This document shows, one piece after another, positions 39,501 to 48,898 of a stretch of 64,000 nucleotides of DNA. Location: assembly GCA_020342235.1 (NCBI GenBank), contig CP073216.1:744001-808000 (forward strand), written 5' to 3'. Each line of letters begins with the position of its first letter. Positions within the stretch are counted from its first letter, which is position 1. This stretch comes from Saccharomycopsis phalli. Taxonomy: Eukaryota > Ascomycota > Saccharomycetes > Ascoideales > Saccharomycopsidaceae. Below the pieces are notes generated by a model that searched no databases, was not told the DNA's origin, and saw only the letters and a list, made by a program, of their open reading frames with translations. Position numbers and translations under genes: made by a program.

Positions 39501-40511
39501 TTTGCGCAAGTGCCCTGCACCTTTTAAATCCAAAACACTCTACATGTCTCATAGGGGTTCATGAAAATTTAAAAATAAAGCTTACCAATTACCAAACCAA
39601 TTACCAAAACCAATCACCAAGCCAATTACCGAAACCAATTACTAAGATCATTTTGCAGCTGATAGTCACTTGTGATCGGTGACTTGGCCACTGACGATCT
39701 CATCCTTTAATTTCGTCTCTTCTGAAGGCCCTATTTCCTGTAGACGTTGACTGGGTTAGTAAAAACGTGAGAAATGGCAACGCACCTATTCAAAAGTTTC
39801 TTGGAGTAAATTAACTTCTGTGGGCAAGGAGAAATGCCAATGTTATCAGAAGGAGAGAAGTATCGTTTTTGTCTAGAATTAATTACTGTAGTTGGACTAT
39901 CTGGTACTTACTGTGCGGCAAGACGTGGAGGTCTTTTATCTGACATGTTTATTTGTAGGAAGGATTAAATGTTTTTTATGACAGTGATGACATGTTCCTA
40001 TTTAGGAAATACGGATTGGAGTCATTAAGTTTAAGAGCACGAAAAATAGATGCAATCAATGGCTAAGAAGATTTGAAAAAGAGAAGGCGAATTGAAAATT
40101 GAAGAATTAAACAAGAATTGAAAATTGAAGAATTAAACAAGAATTGAAAATTATAGAATAAAAGAAGAATTGAAAATTATAGAATAAAAAAAGAATTAAA
40201 AATTAAAAGAAAATTAGAAAAATTGTAAATCAAAGTGCATTGGATTCATAAAGATGCGAGACAGGGAAATAAACAAGCATAAATATGACCATGGATATCA
40301 AGATCTCAAGTCTCTCCTTACACCATAATACACTTGTTTCTTGTACACAAATTACGTTCGTTCCCTGGAAAATTTTCATAATACGCGATAGACTGTTTGA
40401 TAAGCGGTATACTACCTTAGAATGTGCATATCCATGGATGGGCATTGAATGAAAAAATGCAAGGCACCTGCCCCTGGTGTGTAAAAGTTTCATACGTGGA
40501 AGTATCTCAAG
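36559..40511. other. 4-kb AT-rich gene-poor region (candidate regional centromere or relic zone)
   Basis: No convincing gene in nearly 4 kb between two divergently transcribed genes, against a background of dense coding. 37160-37620 is markedly C/T-rich on the plus strand. 38230-40230 is AT-rich. 39582-39650 repeats CCAATTACCAAAACCAATCA-like units, and 40090-40205 repeats a 26-nt GAATTGAAAATTGAAGAATT unit. An open frame at 39061-39345 (94 aa, beta-rich, ending IDRIALEFVLSG) and a short broken frame near 38855-38970 (NDMKPKTEPKIELEANKS) look like remnants of coding sequence that I cannot name. Small gene-free AT-rich centromeres are known in the CUG-Ser yeast Clavispora lusitaniae; that identity is inference. 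Confidence 0.5.
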
Positions 40512-41000
40512 ATGAAATTCAGTACGTTGTTTGCCAAGTCCAAGAACCCAATCACTGATGCTGTCTCAAATAACTCTCTGGAGATGTTGTCTCTTTTAAC
40601 ATGTGATACACATTTCCACACCGACTCTGAATTGTCTGCAATCCACGAATTGTGTATGACACCATCAATAATTTCTAGTGACAGTGAGCCAGCCGTGCAC
40701 AGCAAGAAGCCGTTGGTACAAGAAACGGGTCTCCCTAAGCCAATGAAATTCACCACCATTGGCATGAAAACGGTGACTGCCAATGCGGTCCAGCCTCTTC
40801 CAGAGAAGTCCAAGCGGAATTCGCATCGGTTTTCCAATATCCATCCAAACTATAAAATCAAGCGGTTGCCGGTGCTGTCCATCGAGTCATTGAACAAGAC
40901 TTTTAACGAGTTTGTTGGAGAAGATGCGTTGCAGTACAAGTCGTTGGACCCAAATTCCCAGGCTGCATATATTCTTGAGCCAAGAGCCAAGTCTAGCTAA
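40512..41000 (+). CDS. Small uncharacterised protein (162 aa)
   Basis: ATG at 40512, stop at 41000. I do not recognise it. The sequence is hydrophilic, with no signal peptide or membrane segment. The N-terminal half is Ser/Thr-rich (MKFSTLFAKSKNPITDAVSN) and the C-terminal half looks more ordered (IKRLPVLSIESLNKTFNEFV then LDPNSQAAYILEPRAK). Codon use and composition resemble the neighbouring host genes rather than the AT-rich flanks, which argues for a real gene. It lies at the edge of the 4-kb gene-poor stretch, with no clear TATA box. Confidence 0.6.
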   Translation: MKFSTLFAKSKNPITDAVSNNSLEMLSLLTCDTHFHTDSELSAIHELCMTPSIISSDSEPAVHSKKPLVQETGLPKPMKFTTIGMKTVTANAVQPLPEKSKRNSHRFSNIHPNYKIKRLPVLSIESLNKTFNEFVGEDALQYKSLDPNSQAAYILEPRAKSS

Positions 41001-42147
41001 AGAGACCTTTTCTGGCCGTGGACCAGGCGATTTATAATTGCCTAGAGCCAATTTGCAGGGCATTTTTGGAGCAATTGGCAATTTTATTAGTGTGCGTTAT
41101 ATAGTGTTGCCTTTACTCTTTGCTTCATATCTCAATCACTTCTCTCCTCTTTGCTACAGTTGTCTATACCTTTATTACCCCTTGTTTATTTTCAAATTCA
41201 TTCAAGCCTTGTTTCTAATAAACTTCCTTATGCTATTACCTACCTTAGTACTTCCTGAACCAAGCAAGCTGTTCCAATAACTGTATTGCAATGAATAACA
41301 ACAGTCGAGATTATAAATTTTCTACTGGTTTATGGGTCCCGAATGGGAAATGCTTTTGATTGATAAAGAGGAAGCATTTGGAAGAGGAAGAGGAAAATAC
41401 TAAATATTTTACGGAATCGCCCGTTGACCAAGTACCATTAGGTGAATGTAACGATATGTTAGAACTTGAGGACAGAGCATTGGCCTTTGGCGGGGGTTTT
41501 TTTTGAGCAAGTGGCAATTTACAATAATTTAGACACTCGTATTACCAGTTGGAAATGCTATACGTCACTGAATAATGTCAAAAAAGTTATTACAATGGGT
41601 AAATCCAGTAGACCCAGCCACCAGAAGGACCATCAATGCATGTAATGTTCCAACAGGACAATGGTTACTTCTCCATACATGATTGTTTCTCCACAACATC
41701 ACAATATATACATCTAACCAACAAACGTATACGGCTAAATTTGGCAGCTGGCATTTCTTGGCACAAAGTGGCCACACTATGGTGATTAGCTCGAAATGAT
41801 GTATTGACGATGAGACGAACAGATGAGACTATTTATTCAACACATAACGAGCCGATTTTCCTGCAAACTAGTCTCCTACTTGATTCACAGTCGTTACTAC
41901 CTGGAATTTGCACGCGAAAATTTTCCCAATGGACAGTAGTGACACATGAAAAAATAATTGAGGAGCACCCAAGAGCAATAACCATTATCAATAATCGAGC
42001 GCTGTTGCTGCTTATTCTTCCCACGAATTACCAAGAACACATCCAAATCATCTATAATTCAGGTGCCAGCATTCTATTACGGTGTCCCACCCCCATCAAC
42101 GTTGGAAATTTCAATCGCGGGCGCATCATCTTGCAGACAATAGTACC
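41001..42147. other. Intergenic, upstream of HTM1
   Basis: About 1.15 kb. A small frame at 41291-41506 (see separate entry) is the only coding-like trace. Otherwise it is AT-rich and featureless; overlapping short frames near 41804-42151 have no coding character. Confidence 0.5.
41291..41506 (+). pseudogene. Possible small gene interrupted by an in-frame TGA
   Basis: An ATG at 41291 opens 22 codons (MNNNSRDYKFSTGLWVPNGK...) to a TGA at 41357-41359. The same frame then continues for 48 more codons with protein-like composition (KRKHLEEEEENTKYF, then GECNDMLELEDRALAFGGGFF-type ending) to a TGA at 41504. The acidic second half looks coding, but no homologue is recognised and no intron signals flank the first stop. 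It could be a pseudogene, a read-through case, a sequencing error or chance. Confidence 0.25.
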
Positions 42148-44595
42148 ATGAAAACACTGGCTCTCTGCCTTTGGAGCCTTCTTGCGGTGGCCCAGCAGGC
42201 TCTTTGTGTCGCCATCAGCAACAGATATGTGTACGATCCGGTGTTTGAGTCGGCGACGTTCAACGAGTCGCACATGCACCTGCTCCGGGCAGAAACCAGG
42301 CAGTTGTTTCTCCACGGGTACAATTCGTATCTCCGACACGGTTTTCCCGCCGACGAGGTCCGGCCAATCAGCTGTGTGGCGTACGGAGCAGACAGGAAGA
42401 ACAAGAAGGATCTGCGGAATGACGTTCTTGGGAACTATTCGGTGACACTCTTGGACAGTATTGACACGTTTATCGTGATGAACGACCGGCCTGGGTTCCT
42501 CAAAGCAGCACAGCTAGTGCGGGACCATGTGAGCTTTGACACTGACTCCACTGTCCAGGTGTTTGAGACCACGATTCGGGCGTTGGGCAGCTTGCTCACA
42601 TGCCACTTGTACGCTTCGGATCGGCAACGAGGATTCCACATTGACGACTACGACGACTTCTTCCTTGTATTGGCGTACGACTTGGGCTTGCGGCTTCTTC
42701 CTGCCTACAATACCAAAAGCGGCATTCCGTATCCCCGGATCAATCTCAAGTATGGGGTCCATGCTGTGGACAGAAGCCTTAATTCTGAGACCAATACTGC
42801 CGGAGCAGCGACGCCGATGCTCGAAATGACGCTTCTATCGCGACTAACTGGCGACCCGTCCTTTGAGGACGCCTCAAGACACGCATACATGCTCTTGTGG
42901 GAGTCGCGTACCAGCCTCGACTTGCTTCCAAGCTCGCTCAACGTGTCTCCGCGGCAATGGGTCGAGACTTTTACAGGGATAGGCGCGAGCATCGACTCTT
43001 TCTACGAGTATGCGTTGAAGGGTGCGATTTTGTTTGACGACGACGTGTTGTTGGACGTATGGCATTCGTCGTACAAGGCGTTGCTGACGTTTCTCAAGAG
43101 CGACTGGCTCTTTATCAACGTCAACTCAGAGACGGGCAACCCGTACACCTTCTGGGTCGACTCTCTCAGTGCGTTTTTCCCTGGGCTTCAAGTTCTTGCG
43201 GGAAAGGTCTCAGATGCAGTGCACTTCCACACGGTGTTTCTCAAGATATGGAACACGTTTGGATCTATTCCAGAGCGCTGGAGCTTCCGCCCATGGGCTC
43301 CAACTGTCCACGGGATCATTGATCTCGAGTGGTATCCTCTCCGTCCGGAATTTATTGAGTCGACATACCATTTGTACCGGGCCACCAGAGACCCGATGTA
43401 TCTCCAGGTGGGGCTTCGGGTGCTCCGCGACTACAAATATCGATTCCAGGCGCGGTGTGGGTTTTCAGGGATCCAAGATATTCGGACTGGCGAGGCCCAG
43501 GACCGGATGGAGAGTTTTGTGTTGAGCGAGAGTCTCAAGTACTTGTACTTGTTGTTTGACGAGGACAATGCGATACATGGGGATGCTTCGAACGTGATAT
43601 TTTCTACCGAGGGCCATCCGTTGTGGCTCAATGAGTCCATGGTGATTCCTTACGAAGAGGAAGAGGATGAGTGGAGGACAGAAGAAAAAAGAGAGCGAGG
43701 AAAAACGGCAAGGGGAGACAACCACAAGACAAATTGCTCTGTTTTACATTCGTTTTCCGAAAAGTTTGCCCACGTTCCTTCCATGGAGTCGTTTCGAGAC
43801 TTGTACGGTTCAGGGACCAGTGTGCAGCAAAAGCTCCATAAAAAGCGGCTCATGGCCAAGCTAAGGAACGTCCCAATGGAGGGCGTGGCTACGAGCGACG
43901 GCGATTTTGGATGGGCCTCTGAGACCTGTGAAAACGTGCTGCGGCCGTACTTGTTTTCGAACCTCATGGGCTGGGACATGTTCTTTGAGGTCGATGGACG
44001 ATACAACAACAGCTTTGTGAGCCCCGGGTATTTGCAGGCGCAAAACTACAGTGCCATGGAGTTGGACCATGGGTTTTATACCCGGTGGAGTGACTGCTCG
44101 CGGCAGCAATGTAAGCGACGAGCTACGAGCGACGGGTTTGAGTTGATATTTGGTGCTCCGGAGGCCATCCGGCACGCCCAAGTGGATGTGATTACGAATT
44201 CGAGCACATTCCGCAACCATACTGTTTCTCCGGGCGATCTTTGGGTCCCGTTGTTGAAAGGTGTCCGGGCCCGGATGGAGTCGCTTGTGTCTGGAAAAGT
44301 GGACACAAGCAATGGGATTGTGAGCAAGGAGTACATTGCGCGGGTCCGAAAGCATGCCCTAGAGATTGATACGCTTGAGTTTCGAGATTTGGCAGGGTCC
44401 TGTGACGCTGGGTCGGTGCCGAAGGTGCTCCGGGTGACGATCTTGAACGGGCGGCGGATTGGGCCGGAAACCACGGTGTGGGTGCTGGAAGCGAGTTTCC
44501 AGCACGCGAATGAGGAGGAGTTCCCTGTTCGGATTGGAAAAGACCGCCGGGTGTTGTTGAAGGAGGATCCGATTGCCAACATGAAGGTGTACTAG
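42148..44595 (+). CDS. MNL1: ER degradation-enhancing alpha-1,2-mannosidase (GH47, EDEM type)
   Basis: Htm1/Mnl1 of 815 aa (S. cerevisiae 796 aa), an ER-lumen GH47 mannosidase that trims N-glycans on misfolded glycoproteins and so marks them for ERAD, in complex with Pdi1. The ATG at 42148 gives a signal peptide (ALCLWSLLAVAQQALCVA); the frame upstream opens only with GTG. The GH47 domain spans about residues 30-500: HMHLLRAETRQLFLHGYNSY near the start, SCVAYGADRKN, NYSVTLLDSIDTF, and the closing FSTEGHPLWL near 486. The C-terminal 300 residues (SETCENVLRPYLFSNLMGWD and onward) are the Htm1-specific region. An acidic/charged insert (EEEEDEWRTEEKRERGK) lies around residue 510-525. No retention signal is seen at the C-terminus. 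Confidence 0.95.
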   Translation: MKTLALCLWSLLAVAQQALCVAISNRYVYDPVFESATFNESHMHLLRAETRQLFLHGYNSYLRHGFPADEVRPISCVAYGADRKNKKDLRNDVLGNYSVTLLDSIDTFIVMNDRPGFLKAAQLVRDHVSFDTDSTVQVFETTIRALGSLLTCHLYASDRQRGFHIDDYDDFFLVLAYDLGLRLLPAYNTKSGIPYPRINLKYGVHAVDRSLNSETNTAGAATPMLEMTLLSRLTGDPSFEDASRHAYMLLWESRTSLDLLPSSLNVSPRQWVETFTGIGASIDSFYEYALKGAILFDDDVLLDVWHSSYKALLTFLKSDWLFINVNSETGNPYTFWVDSLSAFFPGLQVLAGKVSDAVHFHTVFLKIWNTFGSIPERWSFRPWAPTVHGIIDLEWYPLRPEFIESTYHLYRATRDPMYLQVGLRVLRDYKYRFQARCGFSGIQDIRTGEAQDRMESFVLSESLKYLYLLFDEDNAIHGDASNVIFSTEGHPLWLNESMVIPYEEEEDEWRTEEKRERGKTARGDNHKTNCSVLHSFSEKFAHVPSMESFRDLYGSGTSVQQKLHKKRLMAKLRNVPMEGVATSDGDFGWASETCENVLRPYLFSNLMGWDMFFEVDGRYNNSFVSPGYLQAQNYSAMELDHGFYTRWSDCSRQQCKRRATSDGFELIFGAPEAIRHAQVDVITNSSTFRNHTVSPGDLWVPLLKGVRARMESLVSGKVDTSNGIVSKEYIARVRKHALEIDTLEFRDLAGSCDAGSVPKVLRVTILNGRRIGPETTVWVLEASFQHANEEEFPVRIGKDRRVLLKEDPIANMKVY

Positions 44596-45083
44596 TTTTG
44601 CTGCAGCGGCACGTCTGATTCTGTAGGAGCATGCATCTCTGTAATCTGAGTGGCTGCTGTTATTACTGGAGCAAAAAAAAACAAGCAGCACGCACTGGTT
44701 CCTTTGTAGAAAATTTTTTACCCATTTCGCCGTTGTTGCAGGGATACTGTTGCAAGAGTATATTGAATAGGGAATCCCAGACAGATTAATACCAACGAGC
44801 CGGAGCAGCGACGAGGCTAGCAACAGAGCAGAGCAATAGCAAGGAGCAAGATAGTGCCAAGCTCTCAGACAAGATTAGACAATTGGACAAGAACTAGTAA
44901 GGACTAGAGAAGTGTCTAGCAAGAAAAGTGTCTGGCAAGAAAAGCGTCTAGCAAGAAAAGTGCAGCAAAAAAACGTCCAGTGAAAAAAAAAAGCCACAGC
45001 CATTGGCAAGAATCCGAGCAACCAGACGATATAGGACGATATCCCCAGGACTACGCCACCATTTCAGCCGCACAACCCACCAC
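44596..45083. repeat. YPK1 upstream region with 18-nt repeats
   Basis: Intergenic between HTM1 and YPK1. 44905-44965 holds three to four copies of an 18-nt unit (GTCTAGCAAGAAAAGTGT type), probably in the YPK1 5' leader. A poly-A tract is at 44983-44992. No gene is seen. Confidence 0.7.
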
Positions 45084-47087
45084 ATGGCCCTTTCCAACTT
45101 CTTTTCATTCAGCAAGGCCTCCCAGGAAAAGGATAAGCTCGACGAGCAGCCGCAAAAGACCGTCAACACCTCGGTGACCAAGTTCCCTCTCAGCGTGATT
45201 TCGCCGCCATCCACCACGGCTATCAACACAAACACATCGAATGCGTACGGCCAGACGTCCATCAACGGGAACTTTGGCGGAGACGTGTCCCAGTTTGGCT
45301 CTGACAGCTTTCTCACCTCGCAATTGTACCACAGCCCCGAGACTCAGGCCCAGCCTATTGCCACGGCCATCCGCATCGAGGCAGAGTCAGACATCCCTCG
45401 GGGGGTCTTGAAGGTCAGCATTATTCGTGCCCAGGGACTCAATGTGACTCCGAGCTCGAAACCGTATGTGGTGTGCACCTATGAGACCGCAGAGGCCATC
45501 AGCGATGGGCCAAAGGAGAATGAAAAGTCAGAGGCAGGCGACGACGAGCTGCAGCGCGGCGCACAGCCTCAGATGATCCACCGGCCGATTTATTCGCGCC
45601 AGTCGTCGAACCAGTTCTTGCACACGTCGTCGACCAACATCGATGCGTCGAACCCAAAGTGGCAGCACGAGGCGACGTTTGACGTGGTCAGCGCCAGTTC
45701 AGAGTTGGAGGTGTGTGTCTACGATGGCTCGAACGAGGGGTTTTTGGGCAAGGTCACCTTGAAGCCAAACACCCTTTCGTCCAAGGGGCACATGGACTGG
45801 TACGTGCTCCAGCCACGGAACGAGTATGAGCAGGTCCGTGGCAAGATCCAGCTCCAGTACCACTTCAATCCCGTCTCCAAACGGCACTATGCCCCAGACG
45901 ACTTTGAGATCATCAAGATGCTTGGCAAGGGCACCTTTGGTGAGGTGTTCCAGGTGAAGAAACGCGACAGCAGCAGGGTCTATGCCATGAAGGTCTTGGA
46001 CAAGAAATACATTGCCAAGAAGAAGGAAATCGCCCACACTTTGGGCGAGCGCAACATCTTGATCGCCGCCAAGGGCCCGTTCATTGTGCCGCTCAAGTTC
46101 ACGTTCCAAACCCCGTCCGACTTGTACTTTGTCTTTGACTACATGGCTGGCGGTGAGTTGTTCTTCCACCTCCAGAACGAACGCAAGTTTGGCGAGGAGC
46201 GCACCAAGTTTTACATTGCAGAGTTGGTCTGTGCCTTGGAGCATCTCCATGACCAGGGGGTCATCTACCGCGACTTGAAGCCGGAAAACATCTTATTGGA
46301 TGCCAACGGGCACATTGCCTTGTGCGACTTTGGCCTCTCGAAACTCAATCTCACCGACGACACTGCAAAGACATTCTGTGGCACCACAGAGTACCTTGCC
46401 CCAGAGATCTTGTTGGACGAGAACGGATACAACAAGATGGTCGACTTCTGGTCGTTGGGCGTCTTGATCTTTGAAATGTGCTGTGGCTGGTCGCCGTTTT
46501 ATGCCGACACCGTCCAACAAATGTACAAAAACATCGCCTACGGCAAGGTCAAGTTCCCAAAAGACGCACTCTCGCCAGCAGGACGTGCCTTTGTAAAGGG
46601 CTTGCTCAACCGTAACCCAAACCATCGTCTTGGCTCCAAGGGCGACGCCAAGGAGCTCAAGGAACATCCATTTTTCTCTGACGTCGACTGGGAGTTGCTT
46701 CTTCAGAAGAAAATCCCACCACCATTTCGCCCCCACGTCTCGGGCGACTTGGACACATCCAACTTTGACCCGGAGTTTACACAGAACACAGGCTCTGCCA
46801 TTGGTAACAAACTTCGCATGGCGTCGACCCCGCTCAGTCCGCGGTTCCAGGCCAACTTTAACGGTTTCACATATGTTGACCCAAGCTTGCTTGAGCAGGA
46901 GAACTACGTGGGCACCTATAAAAAGTCGGTGTACAAGGGTCCTGGATCGTTGATTCCGGGAAACCCAAACCTTCCACCAGATGAGAATGTCATTGACGAG
47001 GATGAGGAGCTCAATGACATGATGGATATGGACGAACCTCCGATTCGGTCGCCGGATGTGGACGACTTTGATGTGGAGTTGGAGTGA
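45084..47087 (+). CDS. YPK1: AGC-family protein kinase Ypk1 (SGK type)
   Basis: The protein is 667 aa from the ATG at 45084 (the frame continues 27 codons upstream without ATG); Ypk1 of S. cerevisiae is 680 aa. The N-terminal region includes a C2-like stretch (GVLKVSIIRAQGLNV...). The kinase domain begins near residue 270 (MLGKGTFGEVFQVKK), with VYAMKVLDKK, YRDLKPENILLD and DFGLSKLN. The PDK1 site lies in TFCGTTEYLAPE (about residue 430). Turn motif MASTPLSPRF (about 580) and hydrophobic motif FNGFTYVD (about 591) are the TORC2 sites. In yeasts this kinase acts below TORC2 and Pkh1/2 to control sphingolipid synthesis and membrane homeostasis. All catalytic residues are present. Confidence 0.96.
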   Translation: MALSNFFSFSKASQEKDKLDEQPQKTVNTSVTKFPLSVISPPSTTAINTNTSNAYGQTSINGNFGGDVSQFGSDSFLTSQLYHSPETQAQPIATAIRIEAESDIPRGVLKVSIIRAQGLNVTPSSKPYVVCTYETAEAISDGPKENEKSEAGDDELQRGAQPQMIHRPIYSRQSSNQFLHTSSTNIDASNPKWQHEATFDVVSASSELEVCVYDGSNEGFLGKVTLKPNTLSSKGHMDWYVLQPRNEYEQVRGKIQLQYHFNPVSKRHYAPDDFEIIKMLGKGTFGEVFQVKKRDSSRVYAMKVLDKKYIAKKKEIAHTLGERNILIAAKGPFIVPLKFTFQTPSDLYFVFDYMAGGELFFHLQNERKFGEERTKFYIAELVCALEHLHDQGVIYRDLKPENILLDANGHIALCDFGLSKLNLTDDTAKTFCGTTEYLAPEILLDENGYNKMVDFWSLGVLIFEMCCGWSPFYADTVQQMYKNIAYGKVKFPKDALSPAGRAFVKGLLNRNPNHRLGSKGDAKELKEHPFFSDVDWELLLQKKIPPPFRPHVSGDLDTSNFDPEFTQNTGSAIGNKLRMASTPLSPRFQANFNGFTYVDPSLLEQENYVGTYKKSVYKGPGSLIPGNPNLPPDENVIDEDEELNDMMDMDEPPIRSPDVDDFDVELE

Positions 47088-47759
47088 TATGTACAATGAA
47101 TATCAAGTAGTATAGGTATGGTCTGGTATAGTATTGTTTGGTCTGGTATTATTCATTGTGATACAGTATTTGGTTACTGCTGGTGGTTTTGGTGACTTTG
47201 GCTATTTTGGTGACTTTGGTTATTTTGGTGACTTTGGCTATTTTGGCTACGGTTGGCTTATTTAGTTACTATTGGTTTATTACTATCGTTTTATTACTAT
47301 CGTTTTATTACTATCGTTTTATTACTATCGTTTTATTACTATCGTTTTATTACTATCGTTTATTTACAATTGATTTATTAATTATCGTTGATATATTCAA
47401 TTGTAACAAAGTCACTTGTCTATTTCACTTTTTGATATAAATCCCCGGCTTCTATCATGTCTTGGATAGCTCCACATTTCAGCTTGTTGATTGCAACATA
47501 ACCCACAAGGCACATTTCAAACATGAGGCGTAGAGGAAGACTTTTCGGAAACGACGGCAATATATTTTGGCCAAGTAGATTTTTTATTATTTCATTGTCA
47601 AGGCTATAGCTATATTTTGACTATGTAGTCTTTTCGCATAGTAGTTATATTGCGTTACTGTTGAAATATGAAGCTTGTACCCATGTCAGACTGGTATTTT
47701 TAGGACATTCAGTAGACTTGGCTTGTACTGTAAAACTGAGGTGATAAAGTCTGTATGTA
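47088..47759. repeat. YPK1 3' region with short tandem arrays
   Basis: 47183-47260 repeats a 21-nt unit (GGTGACTTTGGCTATTTT type); 47273-47360 repeats a 16-nt unit (TATTACTATCGTTTTA type) about six times. Beyond these no gene is seen. Confidence 0.8.
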
Positions 47760-48130
47760 ATAATAATAATAATAATGTTTATTTACTTCTATAGCTATAC
47801 TAGGCTCCCCAGAAGGGTGAGATTGATATTTCACCGTCTAAAAAAAACTAAGGACGGCGCCGCTAATTTTTGAGTCGAGAAAAAACCCTTTGAATGGGGA
47901 TAAAAACTTTTGACTTGATCTTTAAGGAACTGTTGAAGAGAGATGACTCAGAAAAAGCTGTGAAGTCTCGCCCCGGGAGGGACTACCTGCCCGGCCGCCC
48001 TTCTTGTGTACTGTGAAAGGAAAAGGAATCTACCCATCCAGCACTAACGTGTAGAAACCTATAAGAGAATGAACTGATTTTGCGTCTGTAAAGAGGCGGT
48101 GAATCTGCGCTCTGGTTGTGAGGTCTTTGC
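47760..48130. ncRNA. Possible structured RNA segment (weak)
   Basis: After an (AAT)n run at 47758-47776 the sequence becomes GC-richer with local hairpins: GGTGA/TCACC (about 47815-47837), CCGTC/GACGG (about 47835-47858), and a very GC-rich palindromic block at 47966-48000. An AATTTTTGA string resembling an Sm-binding site lies at about 47863-47875. No known snRNA landmark (U1 5' end, U5 loop, U2 branch-recognition region) is visible. Strand and ends are unknown, and it may be plain intergenic DNA. Confidence 0.25.
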
Positions 48131-48898
48131 CGATTGTGTGATGATAATAGGCAAGACGGAGTCGTGATTATGTTTCCATTATGATATGATTACGCTGATT
48201 ATGCTAATACGCTGGTAAGCTGGTACATTGGTAAGTTGGTAAGCAGGTACATTGGTAAGTTGGTACATTGGACTGGTACATTGGGCTGGTACATTGATAA
48301 GCAGGTACATTGGGCTGGTACGTTATACACTGATACACTAATTAACCATTGATCAAATATAGATCAAACACAGATTTCGCAGATGGACTAATTCACTAAT
48401 TCACTAGTTACACTGCTTACACCTGAAACACAGATCAACACCCCTATATTCAAACACCTCTAATCCAAATCATAAAATTGTATATCCCAGCTCAACACTG
48501 GATATCCAAAAATTCAACACTGGATATCCAAAAATTCAACACTGTCATGTCCATCTCCCACCTAGTAAACCACATTTAACATTGATCCACTACACTCTGC
48601 AGTGACACGACACGCGCTCTGATTGGCCAAGCACAGATATCGATGACGTTGATTGAAAATTACAGCCGTTCCAGGGATGAATCCGGCACACTACAGCCTC
48701 GCCTACAATTTATGTACACGAACACAAGCACACGACCTCCCCGTATGAACCACGGACCTTCTATTGCCACAAACCACCATGTAGCCCGCCTGGAGTAGCC
48801 AACGACTCACTGGGCTATGCCCTAAACACATGTCCATCAACGTGCGCGTGATCATGTGGCCAGGAGCATTTGAAAAAAAAACGGTACCTTGAGCAGTC
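48131..48898. repeat. SKN7 upstream region with short repeats
   Basis: 48205-48325 has irregular repeats of GGTACATTGGTAAGTTGGTA; 48490-48545 repeats CACTGGATATCCAAAAATTC. No gene is seen. A poly-A tract lies at 48872-48880 just before the SKN7 start. Confidence 0.7.
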
